Origin: Kamptonema formosum PCC 10802
GTDB lineage: Bacteria; Cyanobacteriota; Cyanobacteriia; Cyanobacteriales; Oscillatoriaceae
DNA: 64,000 nt
Assembly: GCF_000332335.1 (NCBI RefSeq)
Contig: NZ_KB235948.1
Span: 1,769,255-1,833,254, forward strand
Direction: 5' to 3'
Shown: piece by piece, positions 34,184 through 43,360 of the stretch
Position numbering within the stretch: position 1 is the stretch's first letter
Layout of the letters: the number at the start of each line of letters is the position of its first letter
Made by a program: the position numbers and the translations under genes
The notes under the pieces: generated by a model
The model's input: only the letters and a program-made list of their open reading frames with translations
The model's database searches: none
Told to the model about the DNA's origin: nothing

Positions 34184-35788
34184 TTAACTGTTTTCCTCAC
34201 CGGCACCGGCAGCCTCACTGTCTGCCGGCGGGGGAGTGACAGACTTCGCCTCAGCCGGCTTTTTCTCGGCTTCTACCACTGCGGGATCGGGCCGTTTGGG
34301 GCGCAGCAGCGGAGCAAAACCCTCCTCTTTTTTGGGCGCTTCGGCGTCGGAGGGCGGTGCCGGTGGGGCTGCTTCTGGCACCGGCACGGCTTCCTCCAGG
34401 GGAGAAACCTCTAGCGCCGCTGCGGGTTGCGGTTCAGCTGCCGCCGGCGCTTCAATTTGGCCTTCCGCACATAAAGCCGGTGGGGCCAGTTCCGCTTCCG
34501 GGGCGATTTCCTCAACCGGCACCCCCGCCGCATCTCTCACGTCTTCAGGGGATTTTGTGGCGGCTTCTACCAGTTCTGGACTGGGGGGATTGGGGCGAAC
34601 CAGTTCTGGCTCTGCCGCCGTGGCGGAGTGTGCCGGTTCAACCCCTGTTGCCACTCCCTCAACGATGACTTCTGTTTCGACAGTTGCCACTTGCAGCTCC
34701 ACCTCGCCGATGGCCGGTTCCTCCAATTCGTCTGTTACCGGCTTTCCGGGTGCCCGAGGTTCAGATCCCACTGGAATGTGAATCGATTCTGCGGAAGCCG
34801 GCTTTGGGGGCACGGGCTCAAAAGTCACATCCATTTCCAGCGGGAAGGCATCGTCATCGCTCAGTTCTCCTGCTGTGTCGGGAACGGCTTTTGCTGGGGG
34901 CGTCTTGGGGGCGGGCGGGCTCTTGGGCTTGTTGATCTTGCTCACCAGCCCCTGAATTCCCTGTTGGAGTTTGGCGATCGCTTCGCTCACCGGCGCGAGG
35001 ATTTTGCCCGCACCGGCACCCGATGCCGGTTTGGCTTTACCCATCGCCGGCAATACCGCAGCTGCTGGGGGTTTTGCCTGTGCGGAAGGCTGTGGGGGCT
35101 CGGGCTCAAAGCCTTCTTCCTCCAGTGTTTCTTCTGCTGGTGCGGCAAGGGATTCAGCGGTTGCTCCCTCTAGGGCTGCGGCTGCCGGTATTTTTTCTGG
35201 CTCGCTTTGGGGCGGAGGTGGTGCCGGTGCGGCGGCAGCCGGTGGAGCCGGCTGTTCTGCTGCGGGCACTTCTGGCGTCAGCGCTTCAGCAACAGTTGCC
35301 GTTGCGGCGACGATCGCTTCTTCCGAAGGCGGGATTTCTTCTGAGAGCGCTTTTGCTGCGGCAGCTTTTTCCGGTTCGGGTGCCGGTGCCGGGGTTTCCA
35401 CTTTCGGCTGAGGAGTTTGCGCCGGCCCAGCTTTTGGCTGTTGCGGTTTGCCCTTGAACAAGCCGGTGACGCCCCCGCTCAGCTGGGACATGCCGGCGGA
35501 CAGCTTCTCTTGAGACACCTGAGTCCGCTCTCCGCTTGGGGTGATTTCCCGTCTCAAGCGCAGGGTTTCCCAGCCGAACCAGCCCAAGAGGGCGACGCTG
35601 GCGGCTTCTCCAAGGAGCACAGCGCCGGTGATCCGCCCAGCACAGAACCACAACACCAAGGCGTAGAACATTGCCACGCCACTCCAGATAAAGTCCCCTT
35701 TGCGATGGACCTCTGGGAAGAAGAAGGCGGCCATGTAAAGGGCAAAGCCACCGATACCTACTGCCAGGGCTAGAATATATGAGAGCAT
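34184..35788 (-). CDS. Ycf66 family protein
   Basis: 534 residues. The N-terminal 90 residues are the Ycf66 domain, with three hydrophobic helices (MLSYILALAVGIGGFALYMA; FIWSGVAMFYALVLWFC; AVLLGEAASVALLGWFGWET) ending in LRLRREITPSGER. The rest is a very long Ala/Pro/Glu-rich, probably disordered tail without repeats of fixed length. Ycf66 is conserved in cyanobacteria and some plastids; its function is not known. The tail is longer than usual and is the most GC-rich coding region in this part. ATG at 35788. Confidence 0.85.
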   Translation of the reverse strand: MLSYILALAVGIGGFALYMAAFFFPEVHRKGDFIWSGVAMFYALVLWFCAGRITGAVLLGEAASVALLGWFGWETLRLRREITPSGERTQVSQEKLSAGMSQLSGGVTGLFKGKPQQPKAGPAQTPQPKVETPAPAPEPEKAAAAKALSEEIPPSEEAIVAATATVAEALTPEVPAAEQPAPPAAAAPAPPPPQSEPEKIPAAAALEGATAESLAAPAEETLEEEGFEPEPPQPSAQAKPPAAAVLPAMGKAKPASGAGAGKILAPVSEAIAKLQQGIQGLVSKINKPKSPPAPKTPPAKAVPDTAGELSDDDAFPLEMDVTFEPVPPKPASAESIHIPVGSEPRAPGKPVTDELEEPAIGEVELQVATVETEVIVEGVATGVEPAHSATAAEPELVRPNPPSPELVEAATKSPEDVRDAAGVPVEEIAPEAELAPPALCAEGQIEAPAAAEPQPAAALEVSPLEEAVPVPEAAPPAPPSDAEAPKKEEGFAPLLRPKRPDPAVVEAEKKPAEAKSVTPPPADSEAAGAGEENS

Positions 35789-36402
35789 GTTTGCCGGAAC
35801 CCCCCGCGTCGCACAAGATTTTTCAGCGATTTTTCGTAACCAGGCTTATTTTATCGTTCCCTTCGTCTCTCGATCTCTTTCTTTCGGGGCACTCAGCTGC
35901 CCGGTGCCCTCCGCCCGCGTGCGTTCTGCTGTCCTCAGCTGCACGGTGCTACCCTATCCTTTGAGCCTTGCGCAACAGTCTCTAACCCGGAACCGGCACC
36001 ACCTCCCGGATTCTGTCTGGGCGTCCCCGCCTAGGGCCGCTACCATGCAGGCTCTTGAGCGGTTCCGCCCGCTTAACCCGCCGGTGCCTTTTCTAATTTA
36101 CGCTTAATTAGTTGCCAATTATTTAATAGCCTTTTGCCTTTTAAAGCTTAAACTATCGAGTAAATCTCTACTCAGTTCAATCATTCTACCAACAGATATA
36201 AGATCAGCTTTTTTGAAATCCCCCGGCCAGACTGTGGCGAAAGATACTGTTTCCGGTGAATTGCCGGCAGTTAATTTCTCACGCCCTCAGCGGCTCTCGG
36301 CGACTCTTAATGTCTTCTTTACAGGCTCTCCCAGTGAGCTCGGGCTACTCTGAGTGAAGGAGCAGTTACTGTTCTGGAAATTACAGAGTTGAAGATTAAC
36401 TT
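35789..36402. other. Divergent intergenic region, no gene
   Basis: Over 600 bases between divergent ycf66-type and gnd genes. Short frames in it are Arg/Ser/Pro-rich and unconvincing. It is GC-rich in its first half and AT-rich from 36110 to 36220, where gnd promoter elements are likely. Nothing else is seen. Confidence 0.45.
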
Positions 36403-37899
36403 ATGACAAAGCAGAGCTTTGGTGTGATTGGTTTAGCCGTCATGGGGGAGAACCTGGCGCTGAACGTTGAGCGCAACGGTTTCCCCATCGCGGTGTACAA
36501 CCGCACTCCCGAGAAAACGGATGCCTTTATGGCCATCCGAGCCAAGGGCAAGAATGTCAAAGCCGCCTATTCCCTGGAAGAATTTGTCCAGTCGCTAGAG
36601 CGCCCCCGCAAAATCCTGATTATGGTGAAAGCCGGCGCGCCGGTGGATGGGGTGATTGAGCAGCTCAAACCCCTGCTGGAGCCAGGTGACATCATTATAG
36701 ACGGCGGCAACTCCCTGTATGAAGATACCGCTCGCCGCACCCGCGACTTGGAGGCGACTGGGTTCCGGTTTATCGGGATGGGAGTCAGCGGCGGTGAGGA
36801 AGGGGCGCTGAATGGCCCGAGCCTGATGCCGGGAGGCACGAAAGACTCCTACGAGTATTTGGAGCCAATTTTAGCCAAGATTGCCGCGCAAGTCGATGAC
36901 GGCCCCTGCGTCACCTATATTGGCCCTGGCGGTGCCGGTCACTACGTCAAGATGGTGCACAACGGCATTGAGTACGGCGACATGCAGCTGATTGCAGAAG
37001 CCTATGACCTGCTGGAGAATACCTTGGGGCTCGACCACAACCAGCTGCACGAGGTGTTTGCTGAGTGGAACACCACCGAGGAGCTAAACTCCTATCTGAT
37101 TGAGATTACAGCGGACATCTTCAAGCAAATCGACCCAGAGACAAACAAGCCTGTGGTTAATTTGATTCTGGATGCGGCTGGGCAAAAAGGCACGGGGCGC
37201 TGGACGGTGCAGAGTGCCTTGGAACTGGGCGTGTGCATCCCGACGATGACAGCGGCGGTGAATGGCCGTATTATGTCTTCCTACAAGCAGGAGCGGGTGG
37301 CGGCCTCCAAGATGCTCACCGGCCCTTCTGGCAAGTATGAGGGGGATACTAAAGAGTTTATCAACAAAATTCGCGACGCCCTCTACTGCTCAAAGATTTG
37401 CTCCTACGCTCAGGGCATGGCGCTGTTGACCACAGCGTCCAAGACGTATGGCTACAACTTGAATCTGAGTGAAATTTCCCGGATTTGGAAGGGCGGATGC
37501 ATTATTCGGGCAGGGTTCCTGAATAAGATAAAAAGCGCTTTCAATGAGAATCCGACTCTGCCAAATTTGCTGTTAGCGCCAGAATTCAAGCAAACGATTT
37601 TAGACCGGCAGGATGCCTGGCGGGAGGTAATCGCCGTGTCAGCGAAGCTGGGAGTGCCGGTGCCGGCGTTCAGCGCCTCGCTGGATTACTTCGACAGCTA
37701 CCGGCGCGACCGCTTGCCGCAAAATCTCACCCAGGCTCAGCGCGACTACTTCGGTGCCCACACCTACGAGCGCGTTGACAAACCCGGCGTCTTCCACACT
37801 CAATGGACTGCGGCGTCTGAGGAGACGCTGCAAACTTCCACGCCTCAAGGCCAGCAAGCAGCCAAACCGCTGGAAACCACCGGCTCTATTAAAAGTTAG
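36403..37899 (+). CDS. gnd: 6-phosphogluconate dehydrogenase, decarboxylating
   Basis: 498 residues. Converts 6-phosphogluconate to ribulose-5-phosphate, CO2 and NADPH in the oxidative pentose phosphate pathway, which matters for dark metabolism in cyanobacteria. The NADP fold is GLAVMGENLALNVERNGF, followed by YNRTPEKTDAF, GGNSLYEDTARR, GVSGGEEGALNGPSLMPGG, and the catalytic KMVHNGIEYGDMQLIAEAY (Lys and the later Glu). The 6PGD C-terminal domain follows (LDAAGQKGTGRWTVQSALEL, FSASLDYFDSYRRDRLPQNL). The 25-residue tail after YERVDKPGVFHTQW is extra and polar. ATG start. Alone, with a poly-TTTTGGAT repeat after it. Confidence 0.97.
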   Translation: MTKQSFGVIGLAVMGENLALNVERNGFPIAVYNRTPEKTDAFMAIRAKGKNVKAAYSLEEFVQSLERPRKILIMVKAGAPVDGVIEQLKPLLEPGDIIIDGGNSLYEDTARRTRDLEATGFRFIGMGVSGGEEGALNGPSLMPGGTKDSYEYLEPILAKIAAQVDDGPCVTYIGPGGAGHYVKMVHNGIEYGDMQLIAEAYDLLENTLGLDHNQLHEVFAEWNTTEELNSYLIEITADIFKQIDPETNKPVVNLILDAAGQKGTGRWTVQSALELGVCIPTMTAAVNGRIMSSYKQERVAASKMLTGPSGKYEGDTKEFINKIRDALYCSKICSYAQGMALLTTASKTYGYNLNLSEISRIWKGGCIIRAGFLNKIKSAFNENPTLPNLLLAPEFKQTILDRQDAWREVIAVSAKLGVPVPAFSASLDYFDSYRRDRLPQNLTQAQRDYFGAHTYERVDKPGVFHTQWTAASEETLQTSTPQGQQAAKPLETTGSIKS

Positions 37900-37948
37900 G
37901 TAGCCGGCGCTCTGCGGTTCCCGGGAGGCTCCGCCTCCCTTTAGTCTA

Positions 37949-38010
37949 ATTTTGAATTTTGGATTTTGGATTTTGGATTTTGGATTTTGGATTTTGGATT
38001 TTGGATTTCG
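37949..38010. repeat. TTTTGGAT octamer repeat
   Basis: About seven near-perfect copies of GGATTTT downstream of gnd. Simple-sequence repeat of no visible function; such runs are common in this type of genome. Confidence 0.8.
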
Positions 38011-38296
38011 GATTGGGCATTTGGACGGGGTTCAATTATCACTTCCCTCCTGAACCCTAACCCCTAACCCCGCAGCCCCTAACCCATTCAAGCTAATTTC
38101 GGTTAATTAACTTGACATAATTAGCAGTTTAAATGATTTGTGAAAATCTCTATATTCTCTTCCCTTGGCGCTCTTGGCGTCTTGGCGGTTCATTAAAATT
38201 ATAAACGCTAGATTGCGGGGAATTAACCCAACGCGAAAAAAACAAAGCGGTCGCCAGGCGGAGGCGACCGCAGGAAAAAGGGCTAGCAGCTAATCG

Positions 38297-40258
38297 CTAA
38301 GGGCACAGACGCCAGAGCTTGATAGTGTCATCAAAACTGCCGCTGACGAGAGTTTTACCCACAGGGCTGAACGCCAACTTGACCTCCGATGAGTGCCCCT
38401 TGAGCGTGCCCCGCTCCATGCCGGTGTCGGGCTGCCAGAGTTTGATAGTGCCGCTATAATCGCCGCTGGCGACCGTCTGGCCATCCGGGCTGAAGGCGAC
38501 CGACCAAACTTTATCTGAATGGCCCGTGAAAGAGTTAAGTAACTCGCCGGTTTTTAAATCCCAAATCTTAACAGTGCGATCCCAGCTGCCACTGGCGATT
38601 TTTTGGCCATCTGGGCTGACCGCCACGGACCAAACCGCCTCTCCATGACCGTGAAGCGTGCGCCGCAGCTTGCCGGAACGAGCGCTCCACAGCTTGACAG
38701 TGCCGTCGGTACTGCCGGTCACCAGGATTTTGCCATCGGGCGAGAAAGCGACCGACTGAACGTCTGCGGTGTGCCCCCGCAGGGTGCGCAGCAATTTGCC
38801 GGTGCGGGCGCTCCACAGTTTAACGGTTTTGTCTTCGCTGACACTGGCGATTTTCTGGCTGTCAGGACTGAGGGCAACAGCGAGTACCGCCCCTGAATGG
38901 CTGTAGAGCGTGCTTTTCAACTGGCCGGTTTTGAGATTCCAGAGCCTGACCGTCTTGTCCTCGCCGCCACTGGCCAGAATCGCGCCGTCCGAGCTGATGG
39001 CCACTGACCACACCGCTCCGGAATGCCCCGCCAGAATGTTAGTCAGCTGGCCGGTGTTCAGCTGCCTGAGCTGGATTGTCCCGTCATAACTGCCGCCGGC
39101 GACGGTCTGGCCATCGGGGCTGACGGCCACCGTCCAAAATGGGCCGCTGTTCCCCTCAATGGTGCGCAGGGGTTGAATCTCGTCCCACATGTAGGGGGTT
39201 GAGTACCCGATTTCTGGGGGAGCGAGCAGCACCTCTGGGGGCATTAAAGCGGTTTGCGGCACCCGAGCCGGCACGCGAGAGGTGAGGTTCCCCACCAGCA
39301 GCGCCACCGCCGCCCCGCCCAAAGCGCTGACCGCCAGCCGCTTCTGGCGGGGGCTGACCGGCGGAAGCATCCACGAATTCAGGTCTTTGAGGACTTCATC
39401 GGCGGATTCATAGCGCTGCTTGCTGCTGCGCTGCACCATTTTGTCGAGAATCTGGCCCAAAGAATAGCTGACCGGAGTTTTGATGTAGTCCCGCCACACC
39501 CAGGCATCGGCTTTGATATCGAACATATCAAAGGGAGACACTTGAGTGAGCAAATAAATGCAAGTGACGCCCAAGCTATAGAGGTCGCTGCTGCTGGTGG
39601 CTTGACCTTTGGTCTGTTCCGGTGCGGCGTACTCGGCAGAGCCGCTGACCGGCCCTTGGGTGCCGAAGCTATAGCCGGTGCGCAGGGAACCGTCTCCAAA
39701 ATCCACCAAAACCAGGCGGCGGTCCGACCGGCGGCGAATGATATTTTCCGGCTTGATGTCGCCGTGAATCATCTGGCGCTCGTGAACAAACGCCAGCACC
39801 GGCAGGATATCCCTGAGCAACTTGCGGATGCTGCTCTCGCTGAACGTGCCGCTAGTGGCCAGGGAGCCGGCTAAATTTTCCCCCTCGATATACTCTTGCA
39901 CCAAATACTGGTGGCCATCTTCCTCAAAAGACGCCCACAGTTTGGGGATGTGGGGGTGTTTGCCCAACTCATCGAGGCGGGAAGCAAAGATGCGAAATAG
40001 CGCCGAACCCCCTCCTTTGACGGAGGTTCCCGAGGGCGTGCTGGCGTCTTGCGGGAAAAACTGCTTGATCGCGCAGCGCGGTTGGGCCGGCTGGTCCTCA
40101 TCCACGGCGAGATAGGTTCGGCCAAGGGCACCCTGGCCAAGCAGTGCGATGGCCCGGTAGCGGTCCTTGAGCGACAATTTTGACCCACAGGTGAGGCAAA
40201 ACCCTGTCCCATCAGGATTCTGGGGATTCTGGCAATCGGAATTGAGGCAGTAACTCAT
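38297..40258 (-). CDS. Zinc-ribbon / Ser-Thr kinase / WD40 protein, probably active
   Basis: 653 residues from the ATG at 40258. Order: zinc ribbon (Cys 4, 9, 21, 24), kinase domain about 34-290, one membrane helix (LAVSALGGAAVALLVGN), then a seven-bladed WD40 propeller. Kinase landmarks are present: G-loop GQGALGRTY at 41-49, CAIKQF with Lys 65, HGDIKPEN and DFG (LVLVDFGDGS). HGD in place of HRD is common in cyanobacterial Pkn2-type kinases. WD blades end in words such as KTVRLWNLKTG and GTIKLWQPDTG. The kinase is probably cytoplasmic and the propeller beyond the membrane. One of three related genes in a row on this strand. Confidence 0.9.
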   Translation of the reverse strand: MSYCLNSDCQNPQNPDGTGFCLTCGSKLSLKDRYRAIALLGQGALGRTYLAVDEDQPAQPRCAIKQFFPQDASTPSGTSVKGGGSALFRIFASRLDELGKHPHIPKLWASFEEDGHQYLVQEYIEGENLAGSLATSGTFSESSIRKLLRDILPVLAFVHERQMIHGDIKPENIIRRRSDRRLVLVDFGDGSLRTGYSFGTQGPVSGSAEYAAPEQTKGQATSSSDLYSLGVTCIYLLTQVSPFDMFDIKADAWVWRDYIKTPVSYSLGQILDKMVQRSSKQRYESADEVLKDLNSWMLPPVSPRQKRLAVSALGGAAVALLVGNLTSRVPARVPQTALMPPEVLLAPPEIGYSTPYMWDEIQPLRTIEGNSGPFWTVAVSPDGQTVAGGSYDGTIQLRQLNTGQLTNILAGHSGAVWSVAISSDGAILASGGEDKTVRLWNLKTGQLKSTLYSHSGAVLAVALSPDSQKIASVSEDKTVKLWSARTGKLLRTLRGHTADVQSVAFSPDGKILVTGSTDGTVKLWSARSGKLRRTLHGHGEAVWSVAVSPDGQKIASGSWDRTVKIWDLKTGELLNSFTGHSDKVWSVAFSPDGQTVASGDYSGTIKLWQPDTGMERGTLKGHSSEVKLAFSPVGKTLVSGSFDDTIKLWRLCP

Positions 40259-41135
40259 ACCGCAATGCAATTATAGGTCTGAATTCTATAGTAAGACTTC
40301 CCCAGAATTTTCCCCTTTCCGGGTTCGAGCGGCCACAAGTGCCGCCGTCTCTGCCTTTTGACGCCCTTCCCCCTCGCCACCCCCCAGCGGTTGACAATTA
40401 AGAATTCTAGCTTGTCGGAAAACAAAGCATTCTCAACTGCAGCTTGGGGCGACTCTCCCTGCGCCTGTCCCGCCTGCAGGGTGCGCTAACAGCGCCGCTC
40501 GTCGAGCGGGGAATTGCCACCAACCGGCAGCCGCCGGCTGCTGATAATTTTACCGGCTTTAGTTAGAGGTGAGAGCGCAGGGATTGAGAGCCGGTGCGCT
40601 CCCTTGCCGGCCCTAAGACTGCCCGGGAAATTAGGGATAGATTATTATAGCGCTTCTCAGGTGGATGAACTCTGGCCCAGAAACCCGGTTTCTTAAAGAA
40701 ACCGGGTTTCTCAGTACCTCACTAAGGATGAGAAACGCTATATATCGTCGCGGGCTGATTAATGGGAAAAACCGCGCTCTATCTCCGGGCAGAGGAAAGG
40801 AAAGGAGCGAAAATCTCCCTTTGGGGGGAAGAAGAATGTATTCCCGCTCTGTCCCATGAGAAAAAATTCTTCTCGATCTTTCCCCCACCCCCTTTGCCCC
40901 CAAGCGGAAGGGGGGGCTTGCTTTGGGCAGGTTTTTGATTTAGCTTATATTAAGGTCAATTCACCCTATAAGAAGGAAGAAAAGTTATCCAGAGCGACCG
41001 GGCGACCGAGTGCCGAGCGCACGCGAAACAGGGGGTTGGGGGGGGAGGGTTGAGGACCGGCTGCGGAGTCAGAATTGAGATGACCCCAAGTGCCGGGGCT
41101 GTCAAGGCGTGTCGGGGGCTGTCCTGTGAGGTGTC
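40259..41135. repeat. Intergenic region with a MITE-like element (40646-40744)
   Basis: Between two kinase/WD40 genes. It holds a full copy of the roughly 97-base element with TATAGCGCTTCTCAG / TGAGAAACGCTATA ends and the AAACCCGGTTTCTT palindrome. Otherwise no gene is seen; small frames are unconvincing. Confidence 0.7.
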
Positions 41136-43010
41136 TCACGGCATCTCGCACTGCCAAACCTTGATTTTTTTATCCTGAGCGCAGCTGATCAGGGTTTTGC
41201 CATCTCTGGTGAAATGAAGACCAAACACGACGCTGGAATGACCGGGGATGGTTTGAATTGCCTTGCCGGTGCGGGTATTCCACAGCCTGATCCGGCCATC
41301 CTTGCCGCTGGTGGCGAGGACGAGGCCATCGGGACGAAAGGTGACCGCCCGCAGGGATTTGATGTGGCCCTTGAAGGTGTGGATCACTTCGCCGGTGCGC
41401 AGGTTCAGCAGTCTGGCCATCCTGTCTGTATCGCCGGTGACGGCGAAGGTCTGGCCATCGGGGCTGACGGCGACGGAGTGCCCCCAGACTGCCTCCGCCA
41501 TGTAGTTGTAAATCCGTTTGCCGCTGGTGACGTGCCAGACTTCACCGCTGGTGACGAGGAATTCGCCATCGGGGCTGAACGCCAGAGCGTCTAACTCGTG
41601 GCAAAGCTTCTCGCTCTCGGCGCTCCCCACGGTGTCAAGCAGGGCTCCGCTGCTGAGCTCCCAAAGCTTGACGGTGCCGTAGCGCTCTCCCGTGGCCAGC
41701 ATCTGCCCGTCCGGACTGAGAGCGAGGGCTGTGATGCTGTGTTCCAGCTTGGCGAGGGTGCGCAGACACTTGCCGGTTTGGGGATTCCACACCTGGACCG
41801 TTTGGTTGTTGCTGCCACTGATCAGGCTCTGCCCGTCTTGGCTGAACACTAAGGCGTGCACGTCGTAGCTGTCGGCTTCGATGGTGCGCAGCAGGTTTCC
41901 TGTTGGCAAATCCCAGAGCTTGATTGTGCCGTCGTGGCTCCCGGAAGCGAGGGTTTGCTCGTCGGGAGAGAGGGCGATGGCGCGAACGGTTAGGGTGTGC
42001 CCCCTGAGGATGTGGGCGCATTTCCACTCCACCGGCTCGACCGGCATCGGTGGGGGCACCGGCAGCAGCGGCTGTGCGTGCCGGGAGGCTCCTGGCTTTG
42101 ACCCGGGCTGCAAGTCGATGAGGACACCTGCGGCGGATTGATAGCGGTGATGGGGCTGGCGCAGCACCAGCTTGTTGAGTGTCCGGCGCAGTGAGGAGCT
42201 GAGGTTGTGCCGCAAGTAATCCTGCCAAACCCAGATATCCTGCCGGCTGTCTAGCAGTTCCAGGGGGTGAATCTGAGTCAGCATCTGGATGCAGGTCACG
42301 CCTAAACTGTACAAGTCACTGGCTGGGGTCGCTTTCCCCGAAGCTCGCTCGGGTGCCGCGTGCGGGGAAAGGGCGGTGCCGGGGGCGGTTGCGCCCCTAA
42401 AACCCACCAAAACAAAGAGCGGCTCCGGCAGATCGCCGGTGGCGCTGCCGCTGCGGCGGATAATATTTTGCGGCTTGATGTCTCCGTGAACGAGCTGTTT
42501 TTCGTGCAGGAGCTGCAGCGCCGACAGCACGTCACTGAGCAGCTTTTGCATTTCCACTTCGGTGAGGGCACCCTCTTTGACTAGCAGTTCCGCCAGGGAC
42601 AGCCCCTCTACCCATTCGCACACCAAATACTGCTGGCCATCTTGCTCGCAATGCGCCAGCAGTTCCGGAAACTGGGGGTGCTTGCCCAGTTCCGCGAGAT
42701 GGGCGGCGGTTTGGTCAAATAAGTCGCTTTCCTCTGTTTTGATTGGCTCCGAGCCCGCCCCACCCCAGAGAACTGGCAGCGACGTTGAGGCCGGCGCGCT
42801 TTTGCCTTGGGGGGCAAACCGCACGATCGCGCATTGCGGTTTAGACCGCTTGCGCTCATCCGTGGCCAAAAAAGTGCTGCCGCTTTTGCCGATTGGCTGG
42901 ATGGGCCGGTAGCGTGCCTTGAGCAGCAATTTTGACCCACAACTCTGGCAGCGTTTGGCGTCATCGGGATTTTCGGGGTTCTGACAGTCGGGATTGAGGC
43001 AAAAAGTCAT
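41136..43010 (-). CDS. Zinc-ribbon / pseudokinase / WD40 protein
   Basis: 624 residues. Same order as the neighbours: zinc ribbon (Cys 4, 9, 21, 24), kinase-like domain, WD40 propeller with seven blades, one of them degenerate (around VWHVTSGKR). The kinase core is damaged: the Lys of VAIK is Arg (CAIVRF), the G-loop is weak (IGKSGSTF), and DFG is replaced by VGFRG, although HGDIKPQN is kept. Metal and ATP binding should be lost or strongly changed, so a scaffold or regulatory role for the other two kinases is plausible. No clear membrane helix between kinase and propeller, unlike the other two. ATG start. Confidence 0.88.
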   Translation of the reverse strand: MTFCLNPDCQNPENPDDAKRCQSCGSKLLLKARYRPIQPIGKSGSTFLATDERKRSKPQCAIVRFAPQGKSAPASTSLPVLWGGAGSEPIKTEESDLFDQTAAHLAELGKHPQFPELLAHCEQDGQQYLVCEWVEGLSLAELLVKEGALTEVEMQKLLSDVLSALQLLHEKQLVHGDIKPQNIIRRSGSATGDLPEPLFVLVGFRGATAPGTALSPHAAPERASGKATPASDLYSLGVTCIQMLTQIHPLELLDSRQDIWVWQDYLRHNLSSSLRRTLNKLVLRQPHHRYQSAAGVLIDLQPGSKPGASRHAQPLLPVPPPMPVEPVEWKCAHILRGHTLTVRAIALSPDEQTLASGSHDGTIKLWDLPTGNLLRTIEADSYDVHALVFSQDGQSLISGSNNQTVQVWNPQTGKCLRTLAKLEHSITALALSPDGQMLATGERYGTVKLWELSSGALLDTVGSAESEKLCHELDALAFSPDGEFLVTSGEVWHVTSGKRIYNYMAEAVWGHSVAVSPDGQTFAVTGDTDRMARLLNLRTGEVIHTFKGHIKSLRAVTFRPDGLVLATSGKDGRIRLWNTRTGKAIQTIPGHSSVVFGLHFTRDGKTLISCAQDKKIKVWQCEMP

Positions 43011-43360
43011 AGGTGCAAGGAATCAGCAGCTAGATTCTATGTTAAGCCTTCTCCAGAATGTTGCGGCGGTTATAGCAGCAGTCATATTGGTTAGAACAAT
43101 TGAAGCTTCGGGAGCGGGGGAGTAAGGGAGGCCGGAATGTACGTTTCCTAAATGCTTACTGCTATATAGACGTAGGTACGGCGTCCGCCGAGCCTGAAAG
43201 TCTAATGTTCTAACCTAAGTGCATACTGCTATAAAGCCTAGGAGTGCCGGCGGGGCGATCGCAGCCCGCCCGCAGCTCCCTGAGGTGCGATCGCATCTGT
43301 CAGGTGTTAGGTTTCAGGTGTCAGGGGAAAGCCAATGCCCCACGCCCGGTGCCCGGTGCC